Source of the DNA: Cupriavidus malaysiensis
GTDB lineage: Bacteria; Pseudomonadota; Gammaproteobacteria; Burkholderiales; Burkholderiaceae
NCBI RefSeq assembly: GCF_001854325.1
Contig: NZ_CP017755.1
Span: 2,232,001 to 2,296,000 of the forward strand
Direction: 5' to 3'
Length of the DNA stretch: 64,000 nucleotides
Shown: piece by piece, positions 24,977 to 34,327 of the stretch
How positions within the stretch are numbered: the first letter of the stretch is position 1
Layout: every line of letters starts with the position of its first letter
Notes under the pieces: model-generated
What the model saw: the letters and a program-made list of their open reading frames with translations, nothing else
The model's database searches: none
Told to the model about the DNA's origin: nothing
Position numbers and translations under genes: made by a program

Positions 24977-26635
24977 TCAGACGCGGTTCCAGTCGAAGGC
25001 GGCCTTGTCGCCCTTGCCGTAGACCTTCAGCGCCCCCTTCTCGCCGACCGCGTTGGGACGCTGGAAGATCCAGTTCTGCCATGCGGTCAGGCGGCCGAAG
25101 ATGCGGGTCAGCATGGTCTCCTGGCCATTGAAGCGCAGGTTGGCTTCCATGCCGGTGAGCGCGTCGGGCGACATCGACACGCGCTCTTCCACGGCGATGC
25201 GCACTTCGTCCGCCCAGTCGATATCGTCCGGGTTGGCCGTGGCCAGGCCCAGCGCGAAGGCGGCATCGGCGTCGAGCGCCTGGCCGGCCTTGGCGCGCAC
25301 GGCCTCCAGCGCCGGTGCCTCGTCGTAGAAGCGGCGCCCGAGACGGCTCTGCCCGGTGGCCATCGGGTAGCGGCCGAAATTGGCCTCGCCCACCGTGATC
25401 TTCGGCGCGCGCGCCTCGTCGTCGGGCAGCGCCAGGTGGTAGATGCGGTCGCAGGCCAGCGCCAGCTCCAGGAAGGTGCCGGCGAAGCAGGAACCCGGCT
25501 CGACCAGCGCGAACAGGCTGCGCGAGGACACGTCCAGGCGCGACAGCACGCGGCGCAGCAGGCCGATGGTCTCGCGCACCAGCCAGTGGTCCTGATGCGC
25601 CTGCAGCGTGGCATCGACGCCGAGCACGGCGGCGGCATCGCCTTCGGTCTTGATCAGCCAGGTGCCGATGTCGAGCTCGTTGGTGCGCATCGACAGGATG
25701 GCGTCGTCCAGTTCGCGCGCCAGCTGCAGCGGATACCAGGCGGCGCCGGCCTCGACGATGGCCTGCGGCGTGGCCGGCTGCGGGCCGGAGGGACCGCGCA
25801 CGGTGAAGCTGGCGGTGCGCCCGGCGCGGTCGATCACCACGCTGACATGCTGGTAGTGCAGCGCATCGGCCTCGACCGTGCGCGCCAGCGGCGGCAGCGC
25901 CACGCCGGGCACGCCGGCCGGGCGGTCGCTGCCGGCCGCCAGCGCCAGCGCGCGTTCCCGCACCCGCTGCGCGAACACGGCGGGCTTGGCGACGTCGTCG
26001 ACCAGGCGCCAGTCCTTGGCGCGCTGGCCGCGCACGCCCTCGGTGGTGGTGCAGAAGATGTCGGCCAGGTCATGCCGCACGTGGCGCTTGTCGGTCACGC
26101 GGGTCAGGCCACCGGTGCCGGGCAGCACGCCCAGCAGCGGCACTTCGGGCAGGCTGACGGCCGAGGAGCGGTCGTCCACCAGCAGGATCTCGTCGCAGGC
26201 CAAAGCCAGCTCGTAGCCGCCGCCGGCGCAGGCGCCATTGACCGCGGCCAGGAACTTGAGGCCGCTGTGCCGCGAGGAGTCTTCCATGCCGTTGCGCGTC
26301 TCGTTGGTGAACTTGCAGAAATTCACCTTCCAGGCATGGCTGCTGACGCCCAGCATGAAGATATTGGCGCCCGAGCAGAACACCTTGTCCTTGGCGCTGG
26401 TGACGACCACGGTGCGCACTTCGGGATGCTCGAAGCGGATGCGGTTCAGCGCGTCGTTCAGCTCGATGTCCACGCCGAGGTCGTAGCTGTTCAGCTTGAG
26501 CTTGTAGCCGGGACGCAGGCCGGCGTTCTCGTCGATATCGATCGACAGCGTGGCTACCGGGCCGTCAAAGGCCAGCTTCAGGTGGTGGTACTGGGACGGG
26601 TCGGTCTGGTATTCGACGCGGGGGGCGATGCTCAT
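24977..26635 (-). CDS. boxC: 2,3-epoxybenzoyl-CoA dihydrolase (BoxC)
   Basis: 552 residues with crotonase-type folds in the N-terminal half (VVVTSAKDKVFCSGANIFML, AAVNGACAGGGYELALACD) and a more divergent second half, as in characterised BoxC. It opens the epoxide ring hydrolytically to 3,4-dehydroadipyl-CoA semialdehyde and formate. The formate released links this pathway metabolically to the formate dehydrogenase encoded later in the window. First gene of the boxCBA operon; GAGGAGA lies before the ATG, and a strong promoter with a palindromic operator lies 60-90 bp upstream. Confidence 0.97.
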   Translation of the reverse strand: MSIAPRVEYQTDPSQYHHLKLAFDGPVATLSIDIDENAGLRPGYKLKLNSYDLGVDIELNDALNRIRFEHPEVRTVVVTSAKDKVFCSGANIFMLGVSSHAWKVNFCKFTNETRNGMEDSSRHSGLKFLAAVNGACAGGGYELALACDEILLVDDRSSAVSLPEVPLLGVLPGTGGLTRVTDKRHVRHDLADIFCTTTEGVRGQRAKDWRLVDDVAKPAVFAQRVRERALALAAGSDRPAGVPGVALPPLARTVEADALHYQHVSVVIDRAGRTASFTVRGPSGPQPATPQAIVEAGAAWYPLQLARELDDAILSMRTNELDIGTWLIKTEGDAAAVLGVDATLQAHQDHWLVRETIGLLRRVLSRLDVSSRSLFALVEPGSCFAGTFLELALACDRIYHLALPDDEARAPKITVGEANFGRYPMATGQSRLGRRFYDEAPALEAVRAKAGQALDADAAFALGLATANPDDIDWADEVRIAVEERVSMSPDALTGMEANLRFNGQETMLTRIFGRLTAWQNWIFQRPNAVGEKGALKVYGKGDKAAFDWNRV

Positions 26636-26663
26636 GATCGTTGTCTCCTCAGCTTTAACGCAG

Positions 26664-26724
26664 GATAGTGCATTCGTTTCGATTCGGTGAAAGCACTATA
26701 GTGCATCCATGAATCCAGGGTCAA
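26664..26724 (-). promoter_or_regulatory. boxCBA promoter with BoxR-type operators
   Basis: On the minus strand: TTGACC (26719-26724), 18-bp spacer, TATAGT (26695-26700). The perfect 12-bp palindrome GCACTATAGTGC (26693-26704) overlaps the -10. A second half-site (GTGCAT next to GGATA, 26664-26674) lies downstream. TGCA-containing dyads are typical for BzdR/BoxR operators. Confidence 0.85.
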
Positions 26725-26787
26725 GAATTATCTTGCGTGTCGCCACTGCTTGCCGTGAGCGCTCCCGGCGCGGCGCCCCGGGAGCGC

Positions 26788-27906
26788 TCACAAAGGTAGC
26801 TGCAGGGCCGTCCGCACCATCTCCCGCAACGCCTGGAACGTCGGCTCGAGCGGCTGGGCACTGGTGTCCAGGTTGAATTCCGCCTTGGAATAGAAGGCCG
26901 CGCGCCCGGCCAGGATCTGCCGCAGGTCATCCATGGCCTCGCGGCTGGCGGCCATCGGCCGCAGGTCGCCCTGGGCGCGCACGCGGCCCATGTGGTCTTC
27001 CGGCGTGGCCTGCAGCCAGACCGTGGTGCAGTGGGCCAGCAGCAGGTTGAAGGCGGCCGGGTCCGAGACCAGCCCGCCGGGCGTGGCGATCACTGCCTCC
27101 GGGTGGATCTGGATGGCCTCCTCCAGCGCGCGCCGCTCATAGCGCCGGTAGGCGTTCATGCCGTACAGCCCCTGGATCTCCGACACGCTGCAACCGGCGA
27201 ACTGCTCGATCTCGCGGCTCAGTTCGACGAAGGGCACGCCGAGATCGTCCGCCAGCATCGCGCCCAGCGTCGACTTGCCGGCACCGCGCAGGCCGATCAG
27301 CGCCACCCGCGGGCTGCGCGCCGCCCCGCCCGCACCCGGACCGTTCTGCCCGCCGGTGCCCAGCAGTTCGCCCACCGCGATGCGCACGCGCCGCAGCGTG
27401 GCCTCGTCGCGGTGCTCCAGCAGTTCGCGCAGCAGCAGCCATTCCGGGCTGGAGGTGGTCACGTCGCCGAGCAGTTCCGCCAGCGCGCAGTGCAAGGCCC
27501 CCGCCACCTGCTGCAGCACCAGGATGGAGGCATTGCCGTCACCGTATTCCAGATTGGCCAGGTGGCGCTCGGAAACCCCGGCCGCCGCCGCCACCGCCTT
27601 GCGCGTCAGGCCGCGCCGGGCGCGCAGCTCGCGCACCCGCTCGCCGAGCGCCTGCAGCAGCGGGCTGCGCCCCTCGCCAGCCACCGGCGCGCCGCTGGCC
27701 GCGCCCGCGCGCTGGCGCGCGCCGGGCGGGCGGGACGCCGTCGGCGCCGCAGCGGCGCTGGCGGCGCCCGGCAAGGCCACGGGAGCGGGAGCGGCGCCAG
27801 CCGCCTCTGCGTCCGGCCCCGGCGACTGCCCCAGCGGCTGGGGCAGCGGCTGGGCCAGCGGCTGGCCCAGCGTTAACCCCGATCCATGCAATATAGTGCT
27901 TGACAT
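26788..27906 (-). CDS. boxR: BoxR/BzdR-type repressor of benzoyl-CoA catabolism
   Basis: 372 residues. Domains: a low-complexity Ala/Pro/Gln N-terminal extension (about 1-80); an XRE helix-turn-helix (LTRKAVAAAAGVSERHLANLEYGDGNASILVL, about 100-131); and a shikimate-kinase-like C-terminal domain with the P-loop GLRGAGKSTLG (about 207-217) that binds benzoyl-CoA as inducer. The extension is longer than usual, and the first ATG at 27906 sits inside the -35 of the divergent promoter and directly overlaps an operator, so the true start may be downstream at a non-ATG codon. It controls boxCBA and the divergent boxD/ligase operon. Confidence 0.93.
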   Translation of the reverse strand: MSSTILHGSGLTLGQPLAQPLPQPLGQSPGPDAEAAGAAPAPVALPGAASAAAAPTASRPPGARQRAGAASGAPVAGEGRSPLLQALGERVRELRARRGLTRKAVAAAAGVSERHLANLEYGDGNASILVLQQVAGALHCALAELLGDVTTSSPEWLLLRELLEHRDEATLRRVRIAVGELLGTGGQNGPGAGGAARSPRVALIGLRGAGKSTLGAMLADDLGVPFVELSREIEQFAGCSVSEIQGLYGMNAYRRYERRALEEAIQIHPEAVIATPGGLVSDPAAFNLLLAHCTTVWLQATPEDHMGRVRAQGDLRPMAASREAMDDLRQILAGRAAFYSKAEFNLDTSAQPLEPTFQALREMVRTALQLPL

Positions 27907-27953
27907 GATTTTCAGCCGGCTCTATGTTTCGTTCATGCACAATAATGCATGAA
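27886..27953 (+). promoter_or_regulatory. Promoter of the DUF4863-boxD-ligase operon flanked by two BoxR-type operators
   Basis: TTGACA (27900-27905), exactly 17 bp, then TATGTT (27923-27928). Operator one, GCAATATAGTGC (27888-27899), abuts the -35 and differs by one base from the boxCBA palindrome. Operator two is an 8-bp dyad TTCATGCA/TGCATGAA with a 6-bp spacer (27932-27953) over the expected start of transcription. Binding of both sites by one repressor would close the promoter. Confidence 0.85.
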
Positions 27954-27994
27954 TCGCCGGCATGCAAGCCGGCCATGCCCGATGGAGCCCCACC

Positions 27995-28474
27995 GTGTCC
28001 CCCAGCATGTCTCCCACCGAATTCCGCGCCCTGCTGGCGCGCCTGACCGCGCAGCTCGCCGGCCGCCCCCTGGACGATAGCCTCGACGCCTGGCTGAATG
28101 CCGAGCACGGTGCCGGCAGCGCCACTTACCGTGAGCTGAAGGCCGCCTGCGAGGCCGGCGTCGCCGCCGGCTGGCTGTGCGACCGTGAAGGCGGCGGCAT
28201 CCGCTACGGCCGCATCTTCAAGCCCGCCGACGACCTGCACGGCTTCTCGGTCGACGTGGTCGACATGTGCGACATCGCCGGCCCCCACCACGTCCACCCC
28301 GAGGGCGAGATCGACCTGATCCTGCCGCTCGACGGCGCGGCCCGCTTCGACGGCCGCCCGGCCGGCTGGCTGGTGTGCCCGCCGGGCAGCGCGCACCGCC
28401 CCACCGTCAGCGGCGGACGCGCGCTGGTGCTCTACCTGCTGCCCGCCGGGCGCATCGAATTCACGCGCCAGTAA
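27995..28474 (+). CDS. DUF4863 (4-hydroxylaminobenzoate-lyase-like) protein
   Basis: 159 residues from GTG 27995, chosen because GGAG precedes it by 7 bases; ATGs at 27962 and 28007 are alternatives. It has a cupin-like core with the metal-binding-like HHVHPEGEIDLILPLDG and WLVCPPGSAHRPTV. The family name comes from a p-hydroxylaminobenzoate lyase of nitrobenzoate catabolism, but members also accompany box clusters, where the role is not settled. It leads a plus-strand operon with boxD and the ligase, behind a promoter with BoxR-type sites, so its substrate is probably a benzoate-derived or misprocessed ring compound. Confidence 0.8.
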   Translation: MSPSMSPTEFRALLARLTAQLAGRPLDDSLDAWLNAEHGAGSATYRELKAACEAGVAAGWLCDREGGGIRYGRIFKPADDLHGFSVDVVDMCDIAGPHHVHPEGEIDLILPLDGAARFDGRPAGWLVCPPGSAHRPTVSGGRALVLYLLPAGRIEFTRQ

Positions 28475-28493
28475 GCCAACGGGGAGACACGCC

Positions 28494-30050
28494 ATGAGCG
28501 AACGGCTTTCCAACTATCTCGGCGGGCGCTGGCAGGCCGGCAGCGGCGCCGGCAACCCGCTCTTCGACCCCGTGCTCGGCACCGAACTGGCGCGTGTGGA
28601 CGCCGGCGGACTCGACCTTGCGGGTGGCTTCGCCTTCGCCCGCGAACAGGGCGGCGCCGCGCTGCGCGCGCTCGGCTACCGCGAGCGCGCCGGCCTGCTG
28701 GCCGCCGCCGCCAAGGTGCTGCAGGCCAATCGCGGCACCTATTACGAGATCGCCACCGCCAACAGCGGCACGGTCGCCGGCGATTCGGCGGTCGATATCG
28801 ATGGCGGCATCTTCACGCTGTCCACCTATGCGCGGATGGGCGAGTCGCTGGCGGAGTCGATGGGCGGCCGGCGCACCCTGCTCGATGGCGAGGCAGCGCG
28901 GCTGGGCAAGGATCCCGCCTTCCAGTCACAGCACGTGCTGGTCCCCGCGCGCGGCGTGGCGCTGTGCATCAATGCCTTCAATTTCCCGGGCTGGGGCCTG
29001 TGGGAGAAGGCCGCGCCGGCGCTGCTGTCCGGTGTGCCGGTGATCGTCAAGCCGGCCACCGCCACCGCCTGGCTGACCCAGCGCATGGTGCGCGACGTGG
29101 TCGAGGCCGGCGTGCTGCCGCCGGGCGCGCTGTCGGTGGTGTGCGGCAGCCCCGCCGGCCTGCTCGACCAGCTCCAGCCCTTCGACCTGCTGTCCTTCAC
29201 GGGCTCGGCCGACACCGCCGCGCAACTGCGCGCGCATGCGGCGGTGAGCCGGCATTCGGTGCGCGTCAACATCGAGGCCGACAGCGTGAACTCGGCCCTG
29301 CTGCTGCCGGGCGAGGCGCCTGACAGCGAGGCCTTCGCCCTGCTGGTCGAGGAGGTCGTGCGCGAGATGACGGTGAAGTCCGGCCAGAAGTGCACGGCCA
29401 TCCGCCGCGTGTTCGTGCCGGAAGCCCTTTACGATGCCGCCGCCGAGGCCATCGGCGCGCGCCTGGCCAAGGTCACGGTGGGCAATCCGCGCCAGGCCGA
29501 GGTGCGCATGGGCGCCCTGGTCAGCCGTGCCCAGCTGGAGGCGGTACGCAGCGGCCTGGCACGGTTGCGCACGGCCGCCAGCGTGCTGCACGACGGCGCC
29601 GGCCACGCCCTGGTCGACGCCGATCCGGCGGTGGCCTGCTGCGTGGGCCCCACCCTGCTCGGCACGCGCGACGCCGACGGCGCGGCGCTGGTGCACGACA
29701 CCGAGGTCTTCGGCCCGGTCGCCACTGTGCTGCCCTACCGCGACAGCGCCCACGCGCTGGCACTGGCGCGGCGCGGCCAGGGTTCGCTGGTGGCCTCGCT
29801 CTATGGCAGCGACGCCGCCGCGCTCGGCGACGCCGCGCTGGCCCTGGCCGACAGCCACGGCCGTGTCCACGTGGTCTCGCCGGAGGTGGCGCAGAGCCAC
29901 ACCGGCCACGGCAACGTGATGCCGCAATCGATACACGGCGGCCCCGGCCGGGCCGGCGGCGGCGAGGAACTGGGCGGCCTGCGCGCGCTCGGCTTCTACC
30001 ACCGCCGCAGCGCCATCCAGGCCGGCGCCGCCGTGCGCGAGCGCCTCTGA
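28494..30050 (+). CDS. boxD: 3,4-dehydroadipyl-CoA semialdehyde dehydrogenase (BoxD)
   Basis: 518 residues, aldehyde dehydrogenase superfamily, PaaZ-like N-terminal type. Seen: NAFNFPGWGLWEKAAPAL for NADP binding, the general base glutamate in NIEADSVNS and the catalytic cysteine in SGQKCTAIRR. It oxidises the semialdehyde released by BoxC to 3,4-dehydroadipyl-CoA using NADP+. Start ATG with GGGGAGAC upstream, 19 bp after the DUF4863 gene. Confidence 0.95.
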   Translation: MSERLSNYLGGRWQAGSGAGNPLFDPVLGTELARVDAGGLDLAGGFAFAREQGGAALRALGYRERAGLLAAAAKVLQANRGTYYEIATANSGTVAGDSAVDIDGGIFTLSTYARMGESLAESMGGRRTLLDGEAARLGKDPAFQSQHVLVPARGVALCINAFNFPGWGLWEKAAPALLSGVPVIVKPATATAWLTQRMVRDVVEAGVLPPGALSVVCGSPAGLLDQLQPFDLLSFTGSADTAAQLRAHAAVSRHSVRVNIEADSVNSALLLPGEAPDSEAFALLVEEVVREMTVKSGQKCTAIRRVFVPEALYDAAAEAIGARLAKVTVGNPRQAEVRMGALVSRAQLEAVRSGLARLRTAASVLHDGAGHALVDADPAVACCVGPTLLGTRDADGAALVHDTEVFGPVATVLPYRDSAHALALARRGQGSLVASLYGSDAAALGDAALALADSHGRVHVVSPEVAQSHTGHGNVMPQSIHGGPGRAGGGEELGGLRALGFYHRRSAIQAGAAVRERL

Positions 30051-30175
30051 GCACGGCCCGGGCGGCGCGCGCGCACGGCGGCAAGACCGGCGCGCGCCGC
30101 TCCCTCCCGCCAGCGGGAGCATGAACCGAAGACCCTGAAGCCAGTACCTGTCCGATCGAGATTGGGGAGACAAGC

Positions 30176-31765
30176 ATGAGCGCCCAAGCGCAAGCGCCGG
30201 TGGAACCGCCCGGCACGCCCTTCAACTTTGCCCATCACCTGTTGGCGCGCAACGCGGCGCGCGCCGCCAAGACCGCCTACGTCGACGACGACGGCACGCT
30301 CAGCTACGGCGCGCTGGACGAGCGCGTGCGCCGGCTGGCGGCGGCGCTGGCGGCGGCCGGCGTGCATCGCGAGGAGCGCGTGCTGCTGCTGATGCACGAC
30401 TGCAACGACTGGCCGGTGTGCTTCCTCGGCGCGATGTACGCCGGCATCGTGCCGGTCGCCGTCAATACCCTGCTGACCGCCGACGATTACGCCTACATGC
30501 TGCGCCACAGCCGCGCCCAGGCCGCGCTGGTCTCGGCGTCGCTGCTGCCGGTACTGCGGCAGGCCATCGACCTGGCAGCGGCCCAGGGGGGCTGCGAGGT
30601 CCGCAGCGTGATCGTGGCGCGCGGCGAGGCGCCGGCCGCGCCCGGCTGCGCCGCCCTCGACGACCTGCTGGCCGCGCACGCGCCGCTGCCCGCGCCCGCC
30701 GCCACCGGCCCCGACGACCCCGGCTTCTGGCTCTATTCTTCCGGCTCCACCGGCCGCCCCAAGGCCGCGGTGCACAGCCACGGCAACCCCTACTGGACGG
30801 CCGAGCTGTACGGCGGCCCGGTGCTCGGCCTGCGCGAGCAGGACGTGTGTTTCTCGGCCGCCAAGCTGTACTTCGCCTACGGCCTGGGCAACGGCCTCAG
30901 CTTTCCGCTGAGCGTCGGCGCCACCGTGGTACTGATGGCCGAGCGGCCGACGCCAGAAGCCACCATCCGGCGCTGGCTGGACCACCAGCCCACGGTCTTC
31001 TTCGGCGCCCCGACCGGCTACGCGGGCCTGCTCGCCTCGCCGCAGCTGCCCGCGCGCGGCGAGGTCTCGCTGCGCCTCTGCTCGTCGGCCGGCGAAGCGC
31101 TGCCGGGCGAGATCGGTGAACGCTTCACCGCGCACTTCGGCTGCGAGATCATCGATGGCATCGGCTCCACCGAGATGCTGCACATCTTCCTGTCGAACCG
31201 GCCGGGACGCGTGCGCTACGGCACCACCGGCTGGCCGGTGCCCGGCTATGCCATCGAGCTGCGCGGCGAGGACGGCGGCCCGGTGCCCGACGGCGAGGTG
31301 GGCGACCTCTACATCCGCGGCCCGAGCGCGGCGCTGATGTACTGGAGCGACCGCGCCCGCTCGCGCGACACCTTCCGCGGCGAGTGGACCAAGAGCGGCG
31401 ACAAGTACCTGCACAACGCCGATGGCAGCTACAGCTACGCCGGACGCAGCGACGACATGCTCAAGGTCAGCGGCATCTATGTCTCGCCGTTCGAGGTGGA
31501 GGCCACGCTGATCCAGCATCCCGCCGTGCTGGAGGCGGCCGTGGTCGGCGTGCAGGACGCCGACGGCCTGACCCGCGCCAAGGCCTACGTGGTGCTCAAG
31601 CCGGGCGCCAGCGCCAGCGACGGCGAACTCAAGGCCTTCGTCAAGGACCGGCTGGCGCCCTACAAGTACCCGCGCCTGATCGAGTTCGTCGACGGCCTGC
31701 CCAAGACCGCCACCGGCAAGATCCAGCGCTTCAAGCTGCGCGAGCTCGACGCCGCCCGGCACTGA
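30176..31765 (+). CDS. bclA: Benzoate-CoA ligase
   Basis: 529 residues, ANL adenylate-forming superfamily. AMP-binding P-loop-like YSSGSTGRPKAAVHSH, the mid-domain GSTEMLHIFLSNRPG, the hinge region SYAGRSDDMLKVSGIYVSPFEVE and the late catalytic lysine in PKTATGKIQRFKLRE are all present and match the BclA/BadA group. It activates benzoate with ATP and CoA, feeding BoxAB. It follows boxD by 125 bp on the same strand and starts behind GGGGAGACAAGC. Confidence 0.95.
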   Translation: MSAQAQAPVEPPGTPFNFAHHLLARNAARAAKTAYVDDDGTLSYGALDERVRRLAAALAAAGVHREERVLLLMHDCNDWPVCFLGAMYAGIVPVAVNTLLTADDYAYMLRHSRAQAALVSASLLPVLRQAIDLAAAQGGCEVRSVIVARGEAPAAPGCAALDDLLAAHAPLPAPAATGPDDPGFWLYSSGSTGRPKAAVHSHGNPYWTAELYGGPVLGLREQDVCFSAAKLYFAYGLGNGLSFPLSVGATVVLMAERPTPEATIRRWLDHQPTVFFGAPTGYAGLLASPQLPARGEVSLRLCSSAGEALPGEIGERFTAHFGCEIIDGIGSTEMLHIFLSNRPGRVRYGTTGWPVPGYAIELRGEDGGPVPDGEVGDLYIRGPSAALMYWSDRARSRDTFRGEWTKSGDKYLHNADGSYSYAGRSDDMLKVSGIYVSPFEVEATLIQHPAVLEAAVVGVQDADGLTRAKAYVVLKPGASASDGELKAFVKDRLAPYKYPRLIEFVDGLPKTATGKIQRFKLRELDAARH

Positions 31766-31832
31766 GGCCGGCGCGGCCTCTCTTCGACAGGGCGGACGCC
31801 GGCGGCCGGATCGGCTGCCGGCATCCGCTGCG

Positions 31833-32828
31833 CTACTCGGCCGCCATCCGCGCCGCGCGCGCGAGGCGGCCCAGGCGGACCTTCTCGTCGTCGAGGAAGC
31901 GCGCGAAGCCCTCGCGCGAGCCGCTCACCGGCTGGTAGCCGTAGGCCGCCATCTGCGCCAGCAGGTCGGGATCGCTGCGGTAGGCGAGCGCGGTCGCCTG
32001 CGCCACCCGGTCGAGCACCGCGTCCGGCGTGCCACGCGGCGCGTAGATGCCGCCCCAGTGCTGCATGCGCACAGCGGTGAAGCCCTGCTCGACCGTGGTC
32101 GGCACGTCCGGCAGCACCGCCGTGCGGTGCCCGTCGGCCACCGCCAGCGCGCGCAGCTTGCCGCCACGCACGAATCCCAGCACGCCGACCGGCGCTTCGG
32201 AGGCCAGGTCGATCTGGCCGCCCATGACGGCGTTCAGCGTCTCCATGCCGCTCTTGTAGTGCACCACCGTGACCGGCACGCCCAGCGCCTGGCGCATCAT
32301 CTCGGCGACGAAATGGCCGGTGCTGCCGAGCCCGGCGGTGCCGAAGGCGATGCCGCCCCTGGCCTTGGCATAGGCCTGCAGCGACTTCAGGTCGTTAAAG
32401 GACGCGCCCGCCGCGGCGACGATCACCGAGGGCGCCGAGCTGATGCTCGCCACCGGCACCAGGGCGTCGTCGGCATAGGGCATGCGGGCACGCAGCAAGG
32501 CGTTGGACACCGCGCCATTGCCCGCAACCAGCAGGGTGTAGCCGTCCGGCGCGCTGCGCGCCACCAGCTCCGCGCCGATCAGCCCGCCGGCGCCCGGCTT
32601 GTTGTCGACGATCACGCTCTGGCCCAGCTGGCGCGCCAGCGCCTTGGCCAGCAGGCGGGTATTGGTATCGCCGGCGCCGCCGGCCGAGAATGGCAGCACC
32701 AGCCGGATCGGCCGCGCCGGCCAGGCCGCCTCGGCCCGCGCCGGCGCGCCGCGCAGTCCGGCCAGCGCCAGCGGCAGCAGCGCCACCATCCCCAGGCAGG
32801 CACGCCTTCTGTTCAGGGTCGTCGCCAT
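31833..32828 (-). CDS. Bug/TctC-family tripartite tricarboxylate-type binding protein
   Basis: 331 residues from ATG 32828 (GGGAG upstream); an ATG at 32846 overlaps the previous stop. Signal peptide with twin Arg (NRRRACLGMVALLPLALAGL, ending ARA), then the Bug signature RPIRLVLPFSAGGAGDTNTRLLA and PGAGGLIGAELVARSAPDGYTLL. These periplasmic proteins bind carboxylates. No TctA/TctB membrane genes are nearby, as is common for the large Bug families of Burkholderiales. Last gene of a seven-gene operon; its ligand is probably the carboxylate that the operon degrades. Confidence 0.9.
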   Translation of the reverse strand: MATTLNRRRACLGMVALLPLALAGLRGAPARAEAAWPARPIRLVLPFSAGGAGDTNTRLLAKALARQLGQSVIVDNKPGAGGLIGAELVARSAPDGYTLLVAGNGAVSNALLRARMPYADDALVPVASISSAPSVIVAAAGASFNDLKSLQAYAKARGGIAFGTAGLGSTGHFVAEMMRQALGVPVTVVHYKSGMETLNAVMGGQIDLASEAPVGVLGFVRGGKLRALAVADGHRTAVLPDVPTTVEQGFTAVRMQHWGGIYAPRGTPDAVLDRVAQATALAYRSDPDLLAQMAAYGYQPVSGSREGFARFLDDEKVRLGRLARAARMAAE

Positions 32829-32842
32829 GGTCCGCTCCCGGC

Positions 32843-34312
32843 TCATGCGAAGGCGGCGCCGACCGGCGGCGCCAGCAGGGCCATCAGTTCGCGCACGTCG
32901 CCGAGCGTCTCCAGTCCGGCCACCATCTGCTCGATGGCCTGCTGGCGGGCGGGCGCGACCAGGCCGTCGGTAAGCGCGCGGAACTTGGCGGCGACCTCCG
33001 CGTTCGACTGCGGCGCCTCGATCGCGCGCGACGCGCGCCGCTGCACTTCGATGCGCTGGCCGTCGGTGAAGGTCACCGCCAGACGCACGCGCCCGCGCGC
33101 CTGGGCACCGCCGGCGTCGAGGGCCGCGTCGTGGCGCACCTCGATGCGGGGCAGCAGCGCCCACACATCGTCGGCATCGATGCGCGCGGGGGTGAACTGT
33201 GCCACCAGCGCGGCGCCGTCGAGCACCGCCACGGCGAGCGCGTAGCCGATGTGCATCTGCGCGCCGATCGGCGTGAACGGGCGCTGCGGCGGCCACCAGC
33301 CGTGATGGTAGACCGCATGCGTGACGTCGACCTCGATGCGCGCGATCTCCGGCGCGCGCAGCGGGCGCTGCGCGCCGACGTCGAACAGCGCATCGAGCGG
33401 GGCGTGGATGCCACCCATGGCCGCATAGGGCTTGATCACCATGCGCTCCACTTCCCAGCGCTCGCCGAGGCCGTCGGCAAGCTGGCCGGCATCGGGCGCA
33501 TGGCCCTCGCCGAAGGTCGAGAGGAAGCCGCCGTACTCGCGCTCGAACACACGCTTGATGCCGGTATAGCCACCCGCCGCCAGCAGCGCCGCGTAGAGGC
33601 CGTTGCGCGCCGCGAAGCCGTGGTGCATGCGCTTGCTCATGGCCTCGTACTGGGCCGCCATCAGGCCGGCCGACTGCGTCGCGGCCAGGCCCAGCGCATC
33701 TTCGAAGCGGGCCGCGTCCAGCCCCAGCAGCTTGCCCACCGCGGCGGCCGCGGCGTGGGTGCCGAACACCGCGCCCGAATGCCAGCCGCGCGACAGCATC
33801 TGCGCGCCGTGCAGGGCCAGCCCCACGCGCGGGCCGACCTCGAAGCCGGCCATGGCCGCCTCCAGCAGGCCCGCCCCGCTCACCCGCGGCTCTCCTTCCG
33901 CCGCCGCCCACAAGGCCGGCAGCACCAGCGAGGCGCTGTGCAGCGGCGCGAGCGGATGGTAGTCGTCCAGTTCGAAGCCCTGGATGAAGGTACCGTTGAG
34001 CAGGGCCGCCCCCGGCGCGCTGGTGCGCGCGCCCCAACCGACGATGGTGCGGTCGCCCTCGCCTTCGGTACGGCGCACGATGCCCGCCGCGACGCGCGAC
34101 CAGGGCAGCTGCGCGCCGACGATGGCGCAGCCGATGCCGTCCAGGATCAGGGCCTTGGCGCGTTCGCGCGCGCTGGCGCTGGCCTGCTCCAGGCGGAAGC
34201 CGGCCAGCCAGTGGGCGAGGCGCCCGGTCGGCCCGGCCGGATCGGTGGCCGCCTGGCCGGTGGCGCCGGCGTGCGCCGGGGCGGAACCCGGTACGGAAGA
34301 ATGGGAGGTCAT
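32843..34312 (-). CDS. MmgE/PrpD-family dehydratase-like protein
   Basis: 489 residues from ATG 34312 (MTSHSSVP); the 19 codons further upstream lie in a tandem repeat. MmgE/PrpD hallmarks: ALILDGIGCAIVGA near the N-terminus, FIQGFELDDYHPLAPLHSAS (with the characteristic D-D-x-H), the glycine-rich RMHHGFAARNGLYAALLAAGGYTG and an alpha/beta C-terminal domain. Family members include 2-methylcitrate dehydratase and iminodisuccinate epimerase-like enzymes. It is located between two Bug genes in an operon with an isocitrate-lyase-like and a LeuCD-like enzyme, so it acts on a branched di- or tricarboxylate; the exact reaction is not readable. Confidence 0.88.
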   Translation of the reverse strand: MTSHSSVPGSAPAHAGATGQAATDPAGPTGRLAHWLAGFRLEQASASARERAKALILDGIGCAIVGAQLPWSRVAAGIVRRTEGEGDRTIVGWGARTSAPGAALLNGTFIQGFELDDYHPLAPLHSASLVLPALWAAAEGEPRVSGAGLLEAAMAGFEVGPRVGLALHGAQMLSRGWHSGAVFGTHAAAAAVGKLLGLDAARFEDALGLAATQSAGLMAAQYEAMSKRMHHGFAARNGLYAALLAAGGYTGIKRVFEREYGGFLSTFGEGHAPDAGQLADGLGERWEVERMVIKPYAAMGGIHAPLDALFDVGAQRPLRAPEIARIEVDVTHAVYHHGWWPPQRPFTPIGAQMHIGYALAVAVLDGAALVAQFTPARIDADDVWALLPRIEVRHDAALDAGGAQARGRVRLAVTFTDGQRIEVQRRASRAIEAPQSNAEVAAKFRALTDGLVAPARQQAIEQMVAGLETLGDVRELMALLAPPVGAAFA

Positions 34313-34327
34313 GGCAGGTCCTTGCGA

